From Marinomonas rhodophyticola (lineage in GTDB: Bacteria; Pseudomonadota; Gammaproteobacteria; Pseudomonadales; Marinomonadaceae): a DNA stretch of 64,000 nt. Below the pieces are notes generated by a model. That model was not told the DNA's origin, searched no databases, and saw only the letters and a list, made by a program, of their open reading frames with translations. The first letter of the stretch is position 1. The number at the start of each line of letters is the position of its first letter. The stretch is taken from assembly GCF_026113935.1 (NCBI RefSeq), contig NZ_JAPEUL010000006.1, positions 171,001 to 235,000 on the forward strand. The letters are read 5' to 3'. This document shows, piece by piece, positions 18,883-28,589 of the stretch. Position numbers and translations under genes: made by a program.

Positions 18883-20796
18883 TTATTTTTTATCTTCTTT
18901 TACTTCTTCAAACTCAGCATCAACAGCATCGTCTTGAGACTTAGCTTGCTCGCCTGTTGCAGATTGAGCACCCGCTTCAGCATCGGCGTACATCTTCTGA
19001 GCCAAAGTGCCAGACGCCTGAGTCAACGCATTGGTTTTCTCTTCAATCTTCTCTTTGTCATTAGATGTCAACGCTTCTTCAAGCTCAGTAATCGCCGTTT
19101 CAATCGCCGCTTTCTCTTCAGCAGACGCCTTATCACCGGCATCCGCTAATGTTTTACGCGTCGCATGGATCATGCCGTCGGCAGTGTTACGAACTTGTAC
19201 AAGCTCTTCAAACTTACGGTCTTCTTCTGCATTCGCTTCGGCATCACGAACCATTTTTTCAACTTCTTCATCGCTCAAACCAGAAGACGATTTGATCACG
19301 ATAGATTGCTCTTTACCGGTCGCTTTGTCTTTCGCAGACACGCTCAAGATACCGTTCGCATCGATGTCGAAGCTTACTTCGATCTGTGGCACACCACGTG
19401 GAGCAGGTGGAATGTCAGCCAAGTCGAAACGACCTAGAGATTTGTTCTGCGACGCTTGTTTACGCTCACCTTGCAATGCATGAATCGTTACCGCATTTTG
19501 GTTGTCTTCTGCTGTAGAGAAAGTTTGTGATTTCTTCGTTGGGATCGTCGTGTTTTTCTCGATCAACGTCGTCATCACACCACCCATTGTCTCGATACCT
19601 AGAGATAATGGTGTTACGTCTAGAAGAAGAACGTCTTTCACGTCACCAGAAAGTACCGCACCTTGGATAGAGGCACCGATCGCAACCGCTTCGTCAGGGT
19701 TCACGTCTTTACGTGGCTCTTTACCGAAGAATTCAGATACCTTCGCTTGTACCAATGGCATACGTGTTTGACCACCAACCAAGATTACTTCATTGATATC
19801 AGCCGCCGTTAGATCAGCGTCTTTCAATGCTTGACGGCAAGGCTCAAGCGATTTCAACACAAGCTCTTCAACCAAAGACTCCAACTTAGAACGCGTCAAT
19901 TTCACGTTCAAGTGTTTAGGACCTGTCGCATCGGCCGTGATGTAAGGCAAGTTCACTTCTGTTTGAGAAGAAGAAGACAACTCAACTTTCGCTTTCTCAC
20001 CCGCTTCTTTCAAACGTTGTAGCGCTAGTGGATCGTTGTGAAGATCGATACCAGACGATTTTTTAAATTCTGCAGCCAAGTACTCGATAACACGCATATC
20101 GAAGTCTTCACCACCTAGGAAAGTATCACCGTTTGTAGACAATACTTCGAATTGCTTCTCGCCATCTACGTCAGCGATCTCGATGATAGAGATATCGAAT
20201 GTACCACCACCAAGGTCATAAACCGCGATAGTAGAGTCGCCAGTGCTCTTGTCTAGGCCATAAGCCAACGCCGCCGCTGTTGGCTCGTTGATAATACGTT
20301 TAACTTCTAGACCTGCGATTTTACCCGCGTCTTTGGTTGCTTGACGTTGAGAGTCATTGAAGTAAGCAGGCACAGTGATAACCGCTTCAGTCACTTTCTC
20401 ACCCAAGTAGTCTTCCGCTGTTTTCTTCATTTTCTTCAAAACTTCAGCAGAGATTTGTGGTGGCGCTTTCTTGTCGCCTTTCACTTCTACCCACGCATCG
20501 CCGTTATCTGCAGCAATAATTTTGTAAGGCACCATAGAGATGTCTTTTTGAACCACGTCGTCTTTAAATTTACGACCGATCAAACGCTTAACCGCAAACA
20601 AAGTATTTGTTGGGTTGGTAACCGCTTGACGTTTAGCTGATTGACCGACAAGCACTTCACCATCTTCGGCAAAAGCCACGATGGAAGGTGTGGTGCGATC
20701 GCCTTCCGCGTTTTCAATAACGCGCGCTTTCTCGCCGTCCAACACAGCAACACAAGAGTTCGTTGTACCTAAGTCAATACCAATGATTCTACCCAT
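18883..20796 (-). CDS. dnaK: chaperone DnaK (Hsp70)
   Basis: This 637-residue cytosolic ATP-dependent chaperone has the N-terminal [17 protein letters not shown], the second phosphate motif [13 protein letters not shown] and [11 protein letters not shown]. The substrate domain has [20 protein letters not shown], and the acidic tail ends EEVKEDKK. The start is ATG 20796 with TTGGAGA upstream. Gene order is grpE-dnaK-dnaJ on the minus strand, and a sigma32-like promoter precedes both grpE and dnaK. Confidence 0.98.
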   Translation of the reverse strand: MGRIIGIDLGTTNSCVAVLDGEKARVIENAEGDRTTPSIVAFAEDGEVLVGQSAKRQAVTNPTNTLFAVKRLIGRKFKDDVVQKDISMVPYKIIAADNGDAWVEVKGDKKAPPQISAEVLKKMKKTAEDYLGEKVTEAVITVPAYFNDSQRQATKDAGKIAGLEVKRIINEPTAAALAYGLDKSTGDSTIAVYDLGGGTFDISIIEIADVDGEKQFEVLSTNGDTFLGGEDFDMRVIEYLAAEFKKSSGIDLHNDPLALQRLKEAGEKAKVELSSSSQTEVNLPYITADATGPKHLNVKLTRSKLESLVEELVLKSLEPCRQALKDADLTAADINEVILVGGQTRMPLVQAKVSEFFGKEPRKDVNPDEAVAIGASIQGAVLSGDVKDVLLLDVTPLSLGIETMGGVMTTLIEKNTTIPTKKSQTFSTAEDNQNAVTIHALQGERKQASQNKSLGRFDLADIPPAPRGVPQIEVSFDIDANGILSVSAKDKATGKEQSIVIKSSSGLSDEEVEKMVRDAEANAEEDRKFEELVQVRNTADGMIHATRKTLADAGDKASAEEKAAIETAITELEEALTSNDKEKIEEKTNALTQASGTLAQKMYADAEAGAQSATGEQAKSQDDAVDAEFEEVKEDKK

Positions 20797-20840
20797 GGTT
20801 TGTATCTCCAATAAATTCGTTTATGACGATGATAATTCTG

Positions 20841-20869
20841 TATTTGGGTACGCTTAAATGTATTTCAAG
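20841..20869 (-). promoter_or_regulatory. sigma32-type heat-shock promoter of dnaK
   Basis: On the minus strand CTTGAAA and CCCAAATA are separated by 14 bases, close to the sigma32 pattern CTTGAAA-N11-16-CCCCATNT. It lies about 45 bases before the dnaK ATG. Confidence 0.7.
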
Positions 20870-20897
20870 CGTCCGGTGTCAAAAAAATGACAGTAAA

Positions 20898-21476
20898 TTA
20901 AGCTGCACTTGAAACAACGACCATAGCAGGACGCAACAAGCGGCCATTAATGGTGTAACCCTTCTGAACAACGTCCATGACGGTATTCGCTTCTAGTTCA
21001 GGGTTTGGCACCATAGTGATGGCTTGGTGTAACTCTGGGTTAAAGGGTTCACCATGTGGATCAACCACTTTCACTTCAAAGCGAGCCAATGTTTCAAGCA
21101 AATCTTTTAGCGTCAGCTCAACACCTTCACGAACAGGGTCAGATTCACCTGTATCTGGTGCAGACGCCAGTGCGCGCTCAAGATTGTCTGCCACGTTCAC
21201 AATCGATTTAGCAAACTTTTCTAAACCAAACTTGTGCGCTTTTTCGACATCTTGTTCAGCACGACGACGTACGTTTTGCGCGTCAGCATGGGCACGAAGT
21301 GCCGCTTCTTTATACTGAGCGACTTCTTCTAGCGCTTTTGCAAGCTCATCATTTTCAGTAACTTCTTCTAAAGTCTCTACTTCAGGCTCTAAAATCTCTT
21401 CTACTGTGTCGTTCTGTGTTTCGCTTTTCAAATCTTGCTCCGCTTCTAGATTAGGATCTTTTTGCTGCTCACTCAT
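20898..21476 (-). CDS. grpE: nucleotide exchange factor GrpE
   Basis: This 192-residue protein has an acidic N-terminus, a long coiled coil (about residues 40-120, including [20 protein letters not shown]) and the beta-domain motif [17 protein letters not shown] at the end. It releases ADP from DnaK. It is the first gene of the minus-strand grpE-dnaK-dnaJ cluster, and a sigma32-type promoter is placed about 45-70 bases upstream. Confidence 0.96.
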   Translation of the reverse strand: MSEQQKDPNLEAEQDLKSETQNDTVEEILEPEVETLEEVTENDELAKALEEVAQYKEAALRAHADAQNVRRRAEQDVEKAHKFGLEKFAKSIVNVADNLERALASAPDTGESDPVREGVELTLKDLLETLARFEVKVVDPHGEPFNPELHQAITMVPNPELEANTVMDVVQKGYTINGRLLRPAMVVVSSAA

Positions 21477-21521
21477 TCTTCAACTCCAAATAACAGAAAC
21501 AATTCTTTGTCTGTGCCACTT

Positions 21522-21549
21522 ATATGGGGACAGCTTTTTCGCTTTCAAC
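21522..21549 (-). promoter_or_regulatory. sigma32-type heat-shock promoter of grpE
   Basis: On the minus strand GTTGAAA and CCCCATAT are 13 bases apart. This is a near-perfect match to the sigma32 consensus. Confidence 0.8.
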
Positions 21550-21661
21550 AGTCAAAGCCGCATTAATTTTATGGGAATTAAATTTACGAACAGCACTTGT
21601 CAAAAAACAACCAAGTACTGTATAAATAACCATATAAATATATTTTTCTTTGGAGCACTCT

Positions 21662-23332
21662 ATGCTGACCAGCATCGCTATTTCCAACTTCGCCATCGTT
21701 GAATCTTTAGAACTGGAATTCAAAAAAGGCATGACTGTGATTTCAGGTGAAACCGGTGCCGGTAAATCCATCATGGTGGATGCTTTATCGCTTTGCCTCG
21801 GCGATCGTACCGATGCGGCTGTCGTTCGACATGGTGAAAAAAAGCGGATATTAGCGCCAGCTTTGACATACAACAGTACCCGCATGTACAAAAATGGCTG
21901 GAAGAAAGAGACCTAGAACACGACCAACATTGTATTTTGCGTCGTGTGATCAGCAAAGAAGGTCGCTCTAAAGCGTACATAAACGGTCGCCCTTGCACAT
22001 TGAACGACTTAAAAGAAGTCGGCAGTCAACTGGTCGATATCCATGGTCAACATGAGCACCAGTCTCTTCTGAAAAAGAACGCCCAAAGACAACAGCTTGA
22101 TGAATATGGTCGCCTTACCGAGTTAAGCAAACAAGTCAGCCAACAGTATTCAATATGGCGACAGCTGAAAGAAGAGCCTCTCTGCACAACAAAATAGATC
22201 CGCAGAGCAAGATGCTAAAATCCAGCTTTTGTCTTATCAGGCTCAAGAACTACAACAGCTTGATTTAAAAGAAGGCGAAATCGAAGAATTAGAAAACGAG
22301 CAGGCCTTTTTGTCGAACATTGCCGACTCTCAATACAAAGCGTACCAAGCCAGCGGCATTTTAATCGACAGTGACGAAGGCAATGTTTGCTCTTTATTAC
22401 ATCAAGCTATTAACAGTGCCAGCCAAATCCGCCCAGCCACCAAAGAACTGGAAAACGCACTGGAAATGATGAATGTGGCTTTGATACAAGCACAAGAAGC
22501 GGCAGACAGTTTGCATCATTACCAAGACACCTTAGAACAAAACCCTGAGCGTCTTGTAAATGTAGAGCAGCGTTTATCGGATATTTACGATACGGCTCGC
22601 AAACACAGAACCTTACCTGAGGGCTTGTTGGCCTTACGAGAAAGTGTCGAAGCAGAACTAGACAGCTTACAAAGCAGCGAAGAAAGCTTAGAGTCATTAA
22701 AAGAAAAAGAAGAGCAAGCCTATGAAAAGCTCACCGCACTTGCGACAACATTGACAGAGAAGCGCATTATTGCCAAAGACGAGCTAGCACAAAAAGTCGA
22801 AGAACAGATACACGGGCTTGGCATGCCCCACGCACGCTTTTTTATTCAGTGCCAACCCCTTAATCAAGTATCAGCCAATGGTTTTGAGGACATTGAATAC
22901 ATGATTGCCTCTAACCCTGGCCAACCAGCACAGCCGTTACGAAAAGTCGCTTCGGGTGGTGAGCTGTCACGTATCAGCTTGGGAATTCAAGTAGTGACCG
23001 CACACACATCGATTATTCCGACCTTGGTTTTTGATGAGGTAGACGTTGGCATCAGCGGCGGCATCGCCGAGGTGGTAGGTCGTATGCTGCGCTCTGTTGG
23101 CAAACGTGGCCAAGTCTTTTGTGTGACTCACTTGGCGCAAGTGGCCGCACAAGGCAATCAGCATCTACGAGTCAGCAAACTGGTTGAAGACGAAGCAACC
23201 TCTTCTCAAGTCGAGTTACTCAAAGATCAGCACCGCACTCAAGAGATCGCTCGCTTGTTAGGCGGACTCGAACTCACTGAGCAAACACTCGCTCACGCCC
23301 GTGAAATGCTTGGCAATGTCCAATTGCAATAA
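21662..23332 (+). pseudogene. recN: DNA repair protein RecN, two frameshifts
   Basis: Three frames make up one SMC-like ATPase. The first has Walker [20 protein letters not shown]. The second runs through GRSKAYINGRPCTLNDLKEV and VDIHGQHEHQSLL. The third has the coiled coil, the signature VASGGELSRISLGIQ and Walker B LVFDEVDVGISG. One A is missing from the run near 21838-21844 (seven A, eight expected), and one base is extra in GAGCCTCTCTGC near 22180. The overall span, 557 codons, is the normal RecN size. The two shifts cancel. RecN acts in double-strand break repair. The shifts are probably sequence errors. Confidence 0.92.
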
Positions 23333-23342
23333 CCCACTCAAT

Positions 23343-23374
23343 AAAAAGGGCCTAAACTCGTCGTTTAAGCCCTT
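23343..23374. terminator. bidirectional terminator between recN and fur
   Basis: AAGGGCCTAAAC pairs with GTTTAAGCCCTT with one mismatch. The minus strand has a T5 run, so it mainly ends fur. Confidence 0.8.
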
Positions 23375-23404
23375 CTATGTATCACCCAAAGGTCATATGA
23401 ACGA

Positions 23405-23815
23405 TTATTTTTTCTTTGGACGCACGTAAATAATCAAGCTATGGTCCTCAATATCAAAACCATGCTCTTCTGCAATTTCGCGTTGACGCTTTTCGATAAT
23501 AGGATCAACAAATTCAATCACCTTGCCGCTGTCTAGACAAATCATATGATCATGATGATCGCCTTTCGCCAACTCAAACACAGCCGTACCAGCCTCAAAG
23601 TGATGGCGTTGTACTAATCCTGCAGTTTCAAACTGGGTTAGCACTCGATAAACCGTCGCTAAACCTACGTCTTCACCTTGATCTAGTAAAGTGCGATACA
23701 CATCATCAGCACTCATATGACGGTCGCCCGCACCTTCAAGAATTTGTAAAATTTTCACTCGTGGTAGAGTTACCTTGAGTCCCGCTTTCTTTAGCTCTTG
23801 ATTTTCGCTAGTCAT
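23405..23815 (-). CDS. fur: ferric uptake regulator Fur
   Basis: This 136-residue metal-dependent repressor has an N-terminal winged helix with TVYRVLTQFETAGLV and the metal-binding HHFEAGTAVFE and GDHHDHMIC. The usual CxxC after the histidine block is C-L-D-S here, as in some Pseudomonas Fur proteins that lack the structural zinc cysteine. It represses iron uptake genes when loaded with Fe2+. It is divergent from bamE, as is common in gammaproteobacteria. Confidence 0.97.
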   Translation of the reverse strand: MTSENQELKKAGLKVTLPRVKILQILEGAGDRHMSADDVYRTLLDQGEDVGLATVYRVLTQFETAGLVQRHHFEAGTAVFELAKGDHHDHMICLDSGKVIEFVDPIIEKRQREIAEEHGFDIEDHSLIIYVRPKKK

Positions 23816-23839
23816 GAGTCATTCTCTATTCGATCTTGT

Positions 23840-23859
23840 TGATAATTACTTTATCATTA
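23840..23859. promoter_or_regulatory. possible Fur box between fur and bamE
   Basis: TGATAATTACTTTATCATTA is an imperfect dyad resembling GATAATGATAATCATTATC. Its position between fur and bamE fits autoregulation. The match is moderate. Confidence 0.4.
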
Positions 23860-23884
23860 GCACACCAGAGTAAGGATAATACAA

Positions 23885-24202
23885 ATGAAAAAATCAGTTT
23901 TAATATTATGCGCAGCGCTTTCACTCGGCGCATGCAGTTTATTTCCACCACCTTACAAGGTTCCAGTAACACAAGGAAACCTTGTCACCAAGGAACAGCT
24001 ATCACAGTTACAAATTGGCATGTCTGAATCTCAGGTCACTTATCTATTGGGCAACCCAATGCTAAGAGACACCTTTAAACCAAACGAATGGCATTACCTA
24101 TACACAACACTATACGCAACGCCAGACACCAAACAAAGTGATGCAGACGACCTGGTGCTAATTTTTAGCGATGGCGTCTTAACACAAATCAAAAACAACT
24201 AA
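23885..24202 (+). CDS. bamE: outer-membrane assembly lipoprotein BamE (SmpA)
   Basis: This 105-residue lipoprotein has a signal peptide ending in the lipobox LGAC (Cys17). The BamE fold signature follows: LQIGMSESQVTYLLGNPML then WHYLYTT. It belongs to the BAM complex that inserts outer-membrane barrels. AAGGATAA lies upstream of the ATG. It is divergent from fur and convergent with rnfH, and the last codons form half of the shared terminator. Confidence 0.95.
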   Translation: MKKSVLILCAALSLGACSLFPPPYKVPVTQGNLVTKEQLSQLQIGMSESQVTYLLGNPMLRDTFKPNEWHYLYTTLYATPDTKQSDADDLVLIFSDGVLTQIKNN

Positions 24203-24218
24203 TCCTTAGTTGTTTTTT
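24191..24218. terminator. bidirectional terminator made by the ends of bamE and rnfH
   Basis: AAAAACAACTAA pairs with TTAGTTGTTTTTT around TCC. The palindrome encodes the residues K-N-N-stop on both strands, so both coding regions end within it. Confidence 0.85.
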
Positions 24219-24484
24219 GCTGCACGGTTGGCCCTAGCTTGTTTTGGGTCAACCTTCAGCTCACGATACAGCTCAACTCGCTCGCCTTCTTTTAACACTT
24301 GCTCTTCTGCGTTTCTTACCGCTTTACCAAAAATCCCCACCTTCACCGTTTCTACATCCACATCCGGAAAAAAAACTTGGATATTAGAACGACGAACCGC
24401 ATCGCGCACTGTGCAACCTTCTTCAACCTCTAAAGTGATAATTTTCTGCTTTTCAGGTAGAGCATACGCTACTTCCACTCTCAT
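24206..24484 (-). CDS. rnfH: RnfH family ubiquitin-like protein
   Basis: This 92-residue beta-grasp protein has VEVAYALPEKQKIITLEVEE, then IFGKAVRNAEEQVLKEGERVE, which are typical of RnfH (UPF0125). The function is unsettled, and the ratA-rnfH pairing is conserved. The start is ATG 24484, 1 base after the ratA stop, with no separate ribosome site, which suggests translational coupling. Confidence 0.9.
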   Translation of the reverse strand: MRVEVAYALPEKQKIITLEVEEGCTVRDAVRRSNIQVFFPDVDVETVKVGIFGKAVRNAEEQVLKEGERVELYRELKVDPKQARANRAAKNN

Positions 24485-24485
24485 C

Positions 24486-24918
24486 TTATTCACCGTACAC
24501 CACTTTGGCCCGCTTGCTAAAAGAATCCACCATGGTGTTGGCAATTTGACTAAACACCCCACCAAAGGCAAATTTCAGCATGCCGCTCAGTTCAAAATTA
24601 ATACTCAGCATAATTTTACAGCTTGTCGGAGACAACTCTGTGAACGTCCATACCCCATGCAAACGTTTAAATGGCCCTTTCACCAAAGTCATCTCTATTC
24701 GACTGTAATTTTCCAAAAAGTTCTTGGTTGTGAAAGATTGTCTTACCGGCCCTTTTCCCACTTCCAAAGAAGCCACGATTTCTGTTGGCGTTTTTGAAAT
24801 GAGAGTAGAGTCCCAAGCAACCCGGTAAAAACTCAGGATAACCATCGATATCATTCACCAGTGCAAACATTTGCTCACAACTGTAATTCACATGCGCGAA
24901 TCGCTCTATATGGCTCAA
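24486..24918 (-). pseudogene. ratA: RatA family START/SRPBCC protein, frameshifted
   Basis: The first frame from TTG 24918 (AGGAG 7 bases upstream) gives IERFAHVNYSCEQMFALVN and YPEFLPGC. The other gives WDSTLISKTPTEIVASLEV through FGGVFSQIANTMVDSF. One extra T near 24808 in GCTTGGG separates them, and removing it yields LPGCWDS and a protein of about 143 residues. RatA-like proteins have a START fold and are linked to ubiquinone (Coq10) or, in E. coli, described as a 70S-association inhibitor. The gene lies 1 base after the NSS transporter stop. Probably a sequence error. Confidence 0.88.
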
Positions 24919-24919
24919 A

Positions 24920-26278
24920 TTACACTCCTATCCAGCCAGCAAGAGTAATCACTATCATTGCTGGAATACTTATGTATTTCAATGTCTTATACCACCATTG
25001 AAAGTGATTTGCTTGCTTTGTAATCATCTCATTTTGCAGCATAGGACGAGGAATAAACCACGCCACCAAAACGGACAACAAAATCGCCCCAACAGGCAAA
25101 AGAATCAGGGATGTAAATTTATCCAATAATTCAAACAGATTTAGTCCAAACATCAGCTTGCTGTCCCAATGATTAAGAGACAACAACACGGCAATGCCCA
25201 CAAACCAAACCGCCATGCCCATTAATAACGCCGCTTTTAAACGGGCAATGTAAAATTTTTCATGCAACCAAGCGACAAACAGTTCCAACATGGAAATCGC
25301 CGAGGTTAACGCCGCCACCACAAGCAATAAAAAGAACACCCCTGCAAAAAACTGCCCGCCTAACAAATTACCAAAAATGATCGGCAAAGACACAAACGTC
25401 AAACTTGAGTCCGCCTGAACATCAATATCAAACGAGAAAACCAACGGAAAAATCACCAGCCCAGCTAAAAGAGCCACCAACAAATCCACGCCCACCACAA
25501 TGCTACAGGCTCGAGCAATGGACATACGTTTACTCATATAGGCGCCATAAGCAAACATGGCTCCCATGCCAACACTTAAACTAAACAACGCCAAACCGAC
25601 AGCGGCCAATACCACATCAAAGGTAATATTCTGCCAAGACCAGCGGAACATAAAGTTCAATGCCTCGCTCATATTGCCGATCATCATCGAATAACACGCC
25701 AGTAATAACAGTGTTACCACCAACACGGGCAATAAAATGCGTACTACAGCGGACAAACCGCGCGTCACCGATTGGCCAACGGTCAATACCACCAATACCA
25801 TAAAGACCGAATGCCACAATAACATTTCACTGGGCGTCGCTAACAGTTCATTGAACATGCTAGACGCGCCCACCTGAGTAATATTATCAAATCCCCCCGT
25901 GATAGCTCGGTCCAAATAAGCAATAGACCAGCCAGCAATCACACTATAAAACGTCAAAATCAAAAAACCTGTGATCCCCGCTAACCAAGGCACCAACACC
26001 CAAGCAGGGTGCACAATGCGGCGTTCACTTAAATCATTTACCGTATCAATAGGATTTGAACGCACTGTTCGGCCAAGCGCCACTTCTGCGATCAGTACCG
26101 GCAAACCCACCAGCAGTAGACACAGGCAATACACTACCAAAAAAGCGCCGCCACCGTTTTCACCAAGCACATAGGGAAACTTCCAAATGTTGCCTAATCC
26201 CACAGCAGATCCGCTGGCCGCAAAAATAAATATCCATGGACTTGACCAGATACCTTGTAAACATCGACTTTCAGGCAT
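24920..26278 (-). CDS. sodium-dependent transporter, NSS (SNF) family
   Basis: This 452-residue inner-membrane symporter has about 11-12 helices. The N-terminus has GSAVGLGNIWKFPYVLGEN, the Na+ and substrate-binding helix of LeuT-like transporters. It probably imports an amino acid or amine with Na+. I choose ATG 26278 over GTG 26299 on family length. It leads the minus-strand cluster transporter-ratA-rnfH and is divergent from smpB. The substrate is not deducible. Confidence 0.9.
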   Translation of the reverse strand: MPESRCLQGIWSSPWIFIFAASGSAVGLGNIWKFPYVLGENGGGAFLVVYCLCLLLVGLPVLIAEVALGRTVRSNPIDTVNDLSERRIVHPAWVLVPWLAGITGFLILTFYSVIAGWSIAYLDRAITGGFDNITQVGASSMFNELLATPSEMLLWHSVFMVLVVLTVGQSVTRGLSAVVRILLPVLVVTLLLLACYSMMIGNMSEALNFMFRWSWQNITFDVVLAAVGLALFSLSVGMGAMFAYGAYMSKRMSIARACSIVVGVDLLVALLAGLVIFPLVFSFDIDVQADSSLTFVSLPIIFGNLLGGQFFAGVFFLLLVVAALTSAISMLELFVAWLHEKFYIARLKAALLMGMAVWFVGIAVLLSLNHWDSKLMFGLNLFELLDKFTSLILLPVGAILLSVLVAWFIPRPMLQNEMITKQANHFQWWYKTLKYISIPAMIVITLAGWIGV

Positions 26279-26445
26279 AAATTTAGGCTCTAAATACACA
26301 AGATGTGTTTTAAGGATAGGAACAAAATACGAACATAAGCAACGTACGTGACACCTAACCAGACAAATTTAGTTAACAGGTACGAATTTTCCAACATTCA
26401 GGCGCATACCTCAAGAAAAGCATAGGTTTTTGCCTCTATCGACCG

Positions 26446-26451
26446 TATAAT
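26446..26451 (+). promoter_or_regulatory. -10 element of a probably leaderless smpB transcript
   Basis: TATAAT ends 8 bases before the smpB ATG. A start about 7 bases after it would fall at or next to the ATG. The -35 region is weak (TAGGTT at suitable spacing). Confidence 0.5.
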
Positions 26452-26459
26452 TTCCAACT

Positions 26460-26939
26460 ATGAGTAAAGTAAAGAAAAAATCCAGCAGCACGGGCACCAT
26501 CGCGCTTAACAAACGTGCAAAATACGACTACTTTGTCGACCAGAAGTTCGAAGCCGGTTTGGTTTTATCTGGTTGGGAAGTAAAAAGCCTGCGCGAAGGC
26601 AAAGCCCAATTAGTAGACTCCTTCGTCATCATCCACCAAAACGAAGCGTGGCTTGTCGGTGCGCGTATTACGCCACTGCTTAGTGCCTCAACGCATGTTG
26701 TTTGTGAACCTTTGCGCCAACGTAAATTACTGTTGAACCGCAAAGAGCTTGATAGGATCATCCAAGTCACCGAGCAAAAAGGCAAAACCTGTGCGGCCAT
26801 GGCACTGTACTGGAAAGCCAACAAAATCAAATGCGAAATCGCTTTGGTAACAGGTAAAAAAGAACACGACAAACGTGATACTGAACGTGATCGTGATTGG
26901 TCAAGAGACAAAGAACGATTAATGAAACACAGTGCCTAG
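26460..26939 (+). CDS. smpB: SsrA-binding protein SmpB
   Basis: This 159-residue protein forms an OB-like barrel with [32 protein letters not shown] and [20 protein letters not shown]. The basic C-terminal tail [12 protein letters not shown] reaches the decoding centre. It delivers tmRNA to stalled ribosomes. Its RNA partner ssrA lies 113 bases downstream on the same strand. No Shine-Dalgarno is visible, consistent with a leaderless message. Confidence 0.96.
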   Translation: MSKVKKKSSSTGTIALNKRAKYDYFVDQKFEAGLVLSGWEVKSLREGKAQLVDSFVIIHQNEAWLVGARITPLLSASTHVVCEPLRQRKLLLNRKELDRIIQVTEQKGKTCAAMALYWKANKIKCEIALVTGKKEHDKRDTERDRDWSRDKERLMKHSA

Positions 26940-27052
26940 TCTGACCCATTCATAAAGGTTATTTAACCGTGTAGTGAATAGGAACAAACTAAGCATTTCA
27001 GCGTTATCTCTAGCGTAAGCCAATAGTTTGCGTTAAACTAACGTTACTTTTT

Positions 27053-27413
27053 GGGGGCGACATGGTTTCGACGTCGGTTACAAACCCAAAGGTGCATGTC
27101 GAGAGTGATACGTGATCTCGTTAATCCCCCGTATCAATTTAATAGTCGCAAACGACGAAAACTACGCTTTAGCAGCCTAAACCGCTGCTAGTGTGCTGCC
27201 CTCAGGTTGCTTGTAGCCAGAGATTCTGCAGTATCATAAATTACAAGATGCTAACTGATGCCCCGCCTAGGGATAAGGTTATAAGATTAAGTAGGCTCGC
27301 CATTAACACCCTGTCCTTCGGGCGGTTCGTGGTCAAATAATAGAAGTGACTATGCATGTAGAGCCGATGGCAGAGGACTGACGGACGGGGGTTCGACCCC
27401 CCCGCCTCCACCA
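27053..27413 (+). ncRNA. ssrA: transfer-messenger RNA (tmRNA)
   Basis: The 5' end GGGGGCGACATGGTTTCGAC and the 3' end CGCCTCCACCA pair as a 7-bp acceptor stem with one G-U. The T-arm is GGGGGTTCGACCCCC. The tag reading frame at 27148-27180 starts GCA AAC GAC and encodes ANDENYALAA before TAA. At about 361 nt it has the usual length. It works with SmpB to rescue stalled ribosomes. Its 3' end is also the insertion site of the element that follows. Confidence 0.97.
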
Positions 27414-27460
27414 ATTAAAGGCTTGATTTTAAAAGGGTTTGCACTTTTTAAGATGAAGTC

Positions 27461-27480
27461 GACACACAAACGACACACTG
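27461..27480 (+). repeat. left arm-type repeat of the ssrA element
   Basis: GACACACAAACGACACACTG lies 48 bases after the tmRNA end. It closely matches GACACACAACAGACACACCG at the right end, in the same orientation. Confidence 0.5.
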
Positions 27481-27494
27481 TTTGTGAGTCATAT

Positions 27495-27520
27495 AAAAAA
27501 CCACCTTCGGGTGGTTTTTT
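27495..27520 (+). terminator. intrinsic terminator downstream of ssrA
   Basis: Six A, CCACC, loop TTCG, GGTGG and six T form a compact bidirectional-type hairpin, 82 bases beyond the tmRNA CCA. Confidence 0.9.
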
Positions 27521-27854
27521 ATTGCCTTAAATTTACCACTCCCACCTCTTTCTACCAAAATCACCCCATTCAGCGAACCATCCCCTCCTTATCACTTAAC
27601 GAAAATAGCGACTCCTCTAGAGAAAACCTTTACACTTTTCAATTAGCAAAGAGTAACAGCGGTGTACCTCATCCCCTAGGATGGAGACTTATTTGTAAAA
27701 CGAGTGCAAAAACAGCTAGACGGCTTGGTTGCTATCACCTCAGACAACAAGAACGACTGAGACATGACATGCCAACTCAGGACTTGAGCAAACTTAAAAT
27801 AGTTGGCCGCGTTGTGTAGTCTGGCAATACGATGATTTAGGAGAGGAAGGAAAA

Positions 27855-28571
27855 ATGAAAAAAATAATTACCTTCATAACTGATAATTTCACTTTATCGG
27901 GAGCACTTTTTGCTGTTTATTTTTTTATAATTCATAAATATTTTGATATAAGCCTAGAAGACCTTAAAAGCATCGAAATTAAGGATGTTGGAGGATTTTT
28001 AGGCGGGATTTTTTCCCCACTTGCATTTCTAATGTTGATAATTGGATATATAAAAGAACATAAAAATTCTGAATTTACAAAAAATTGGCTTATACAGGAA
28101 CGAATATCTCAACAATTATCCATACAACCAGATTTTAACTTTAGGTCTGTAAGATTTAACTATTCAGGCGAAAACTACACCAATGACACCTTTTCATCAA
28201 CACCTGTCAATGAAAAAGAATTATTACACTTAGACATTCAAAACATTGGAGAAGAAGCAACCAGATTAAAATTTACAGTAAACAACAACAAATATGAATT
28301 ACCTATATTAAAAAAAGATCAAATTCATAAATTTTCAATTGATCTCCCTGCTATAGAAATACATAAAAGTGAAAAATTTAACGCCACTTTATTAAGTAGA
28401 AAAAGTAATAAAATAGAATTGAAAATCAGCTATACCGACAAAGATAAAATAATTAGAGAGGTAATCTATTCTTGTGAAATATTAAAAGAGGAGGATAACC
28501 TATCACGCCATATAGTTAATATAACAGAGACATCTCCCGCAATAATTAGGACATTAAGAAATGTCAATTAA
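27855..28571 (+). CDS. AT-rich membrane-anchored protein of unknown function
   Basis: This 238-residue protein has two hydrophobic segments, at about 11-27 and 48-66, then a long soluble C-terminal part. The soluble part has alternating hydrophobic residues (LLHLDIQNIGEEATRLKFTV), suggesting a beta-sandwich. GAGGAAGG lies well placed before the ATG. The codons are far more AT-rich than in the flanking chromosome, which points to foreign origin. I know no family. The membrane anchor plus soluble domain resembles many accessory defence or phage-exclusion proteins, but there is no direct evidence for that. Confidence 0.7.
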   Translation: MKKIITFITDNFTLSGALFAVYFFIIHKYFDISLEDLKSIEIKDVGGFLGGIFSPLAFLMLIIGYIKEHKNSEFTKNWLIQERISQQLSIQPDFNFRSVRFNYSGENYTNDTFSSTPVNEKELLHLDIQNIGEEATRLKFTVNNNKYELPILKKDQIHKFSIDLPAIEIHKSEKFNATLLSRKSNKIELKISYTDKDKIIREVIYSCEILKEEDNLSRHIVNITETSPAIIRTLRNVN

Positions 28572-28589
28572 AAAATAACTAATGGCTAA

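Noticed and set aside
27484-27819. 111-residue open frame after the ssrA terminator
   Set aside because: It starts inside the terminator hairpin, has no ribosome site and no recognisable domain. A short repressor-like tail (KIVGRVV) was too weak to claim.
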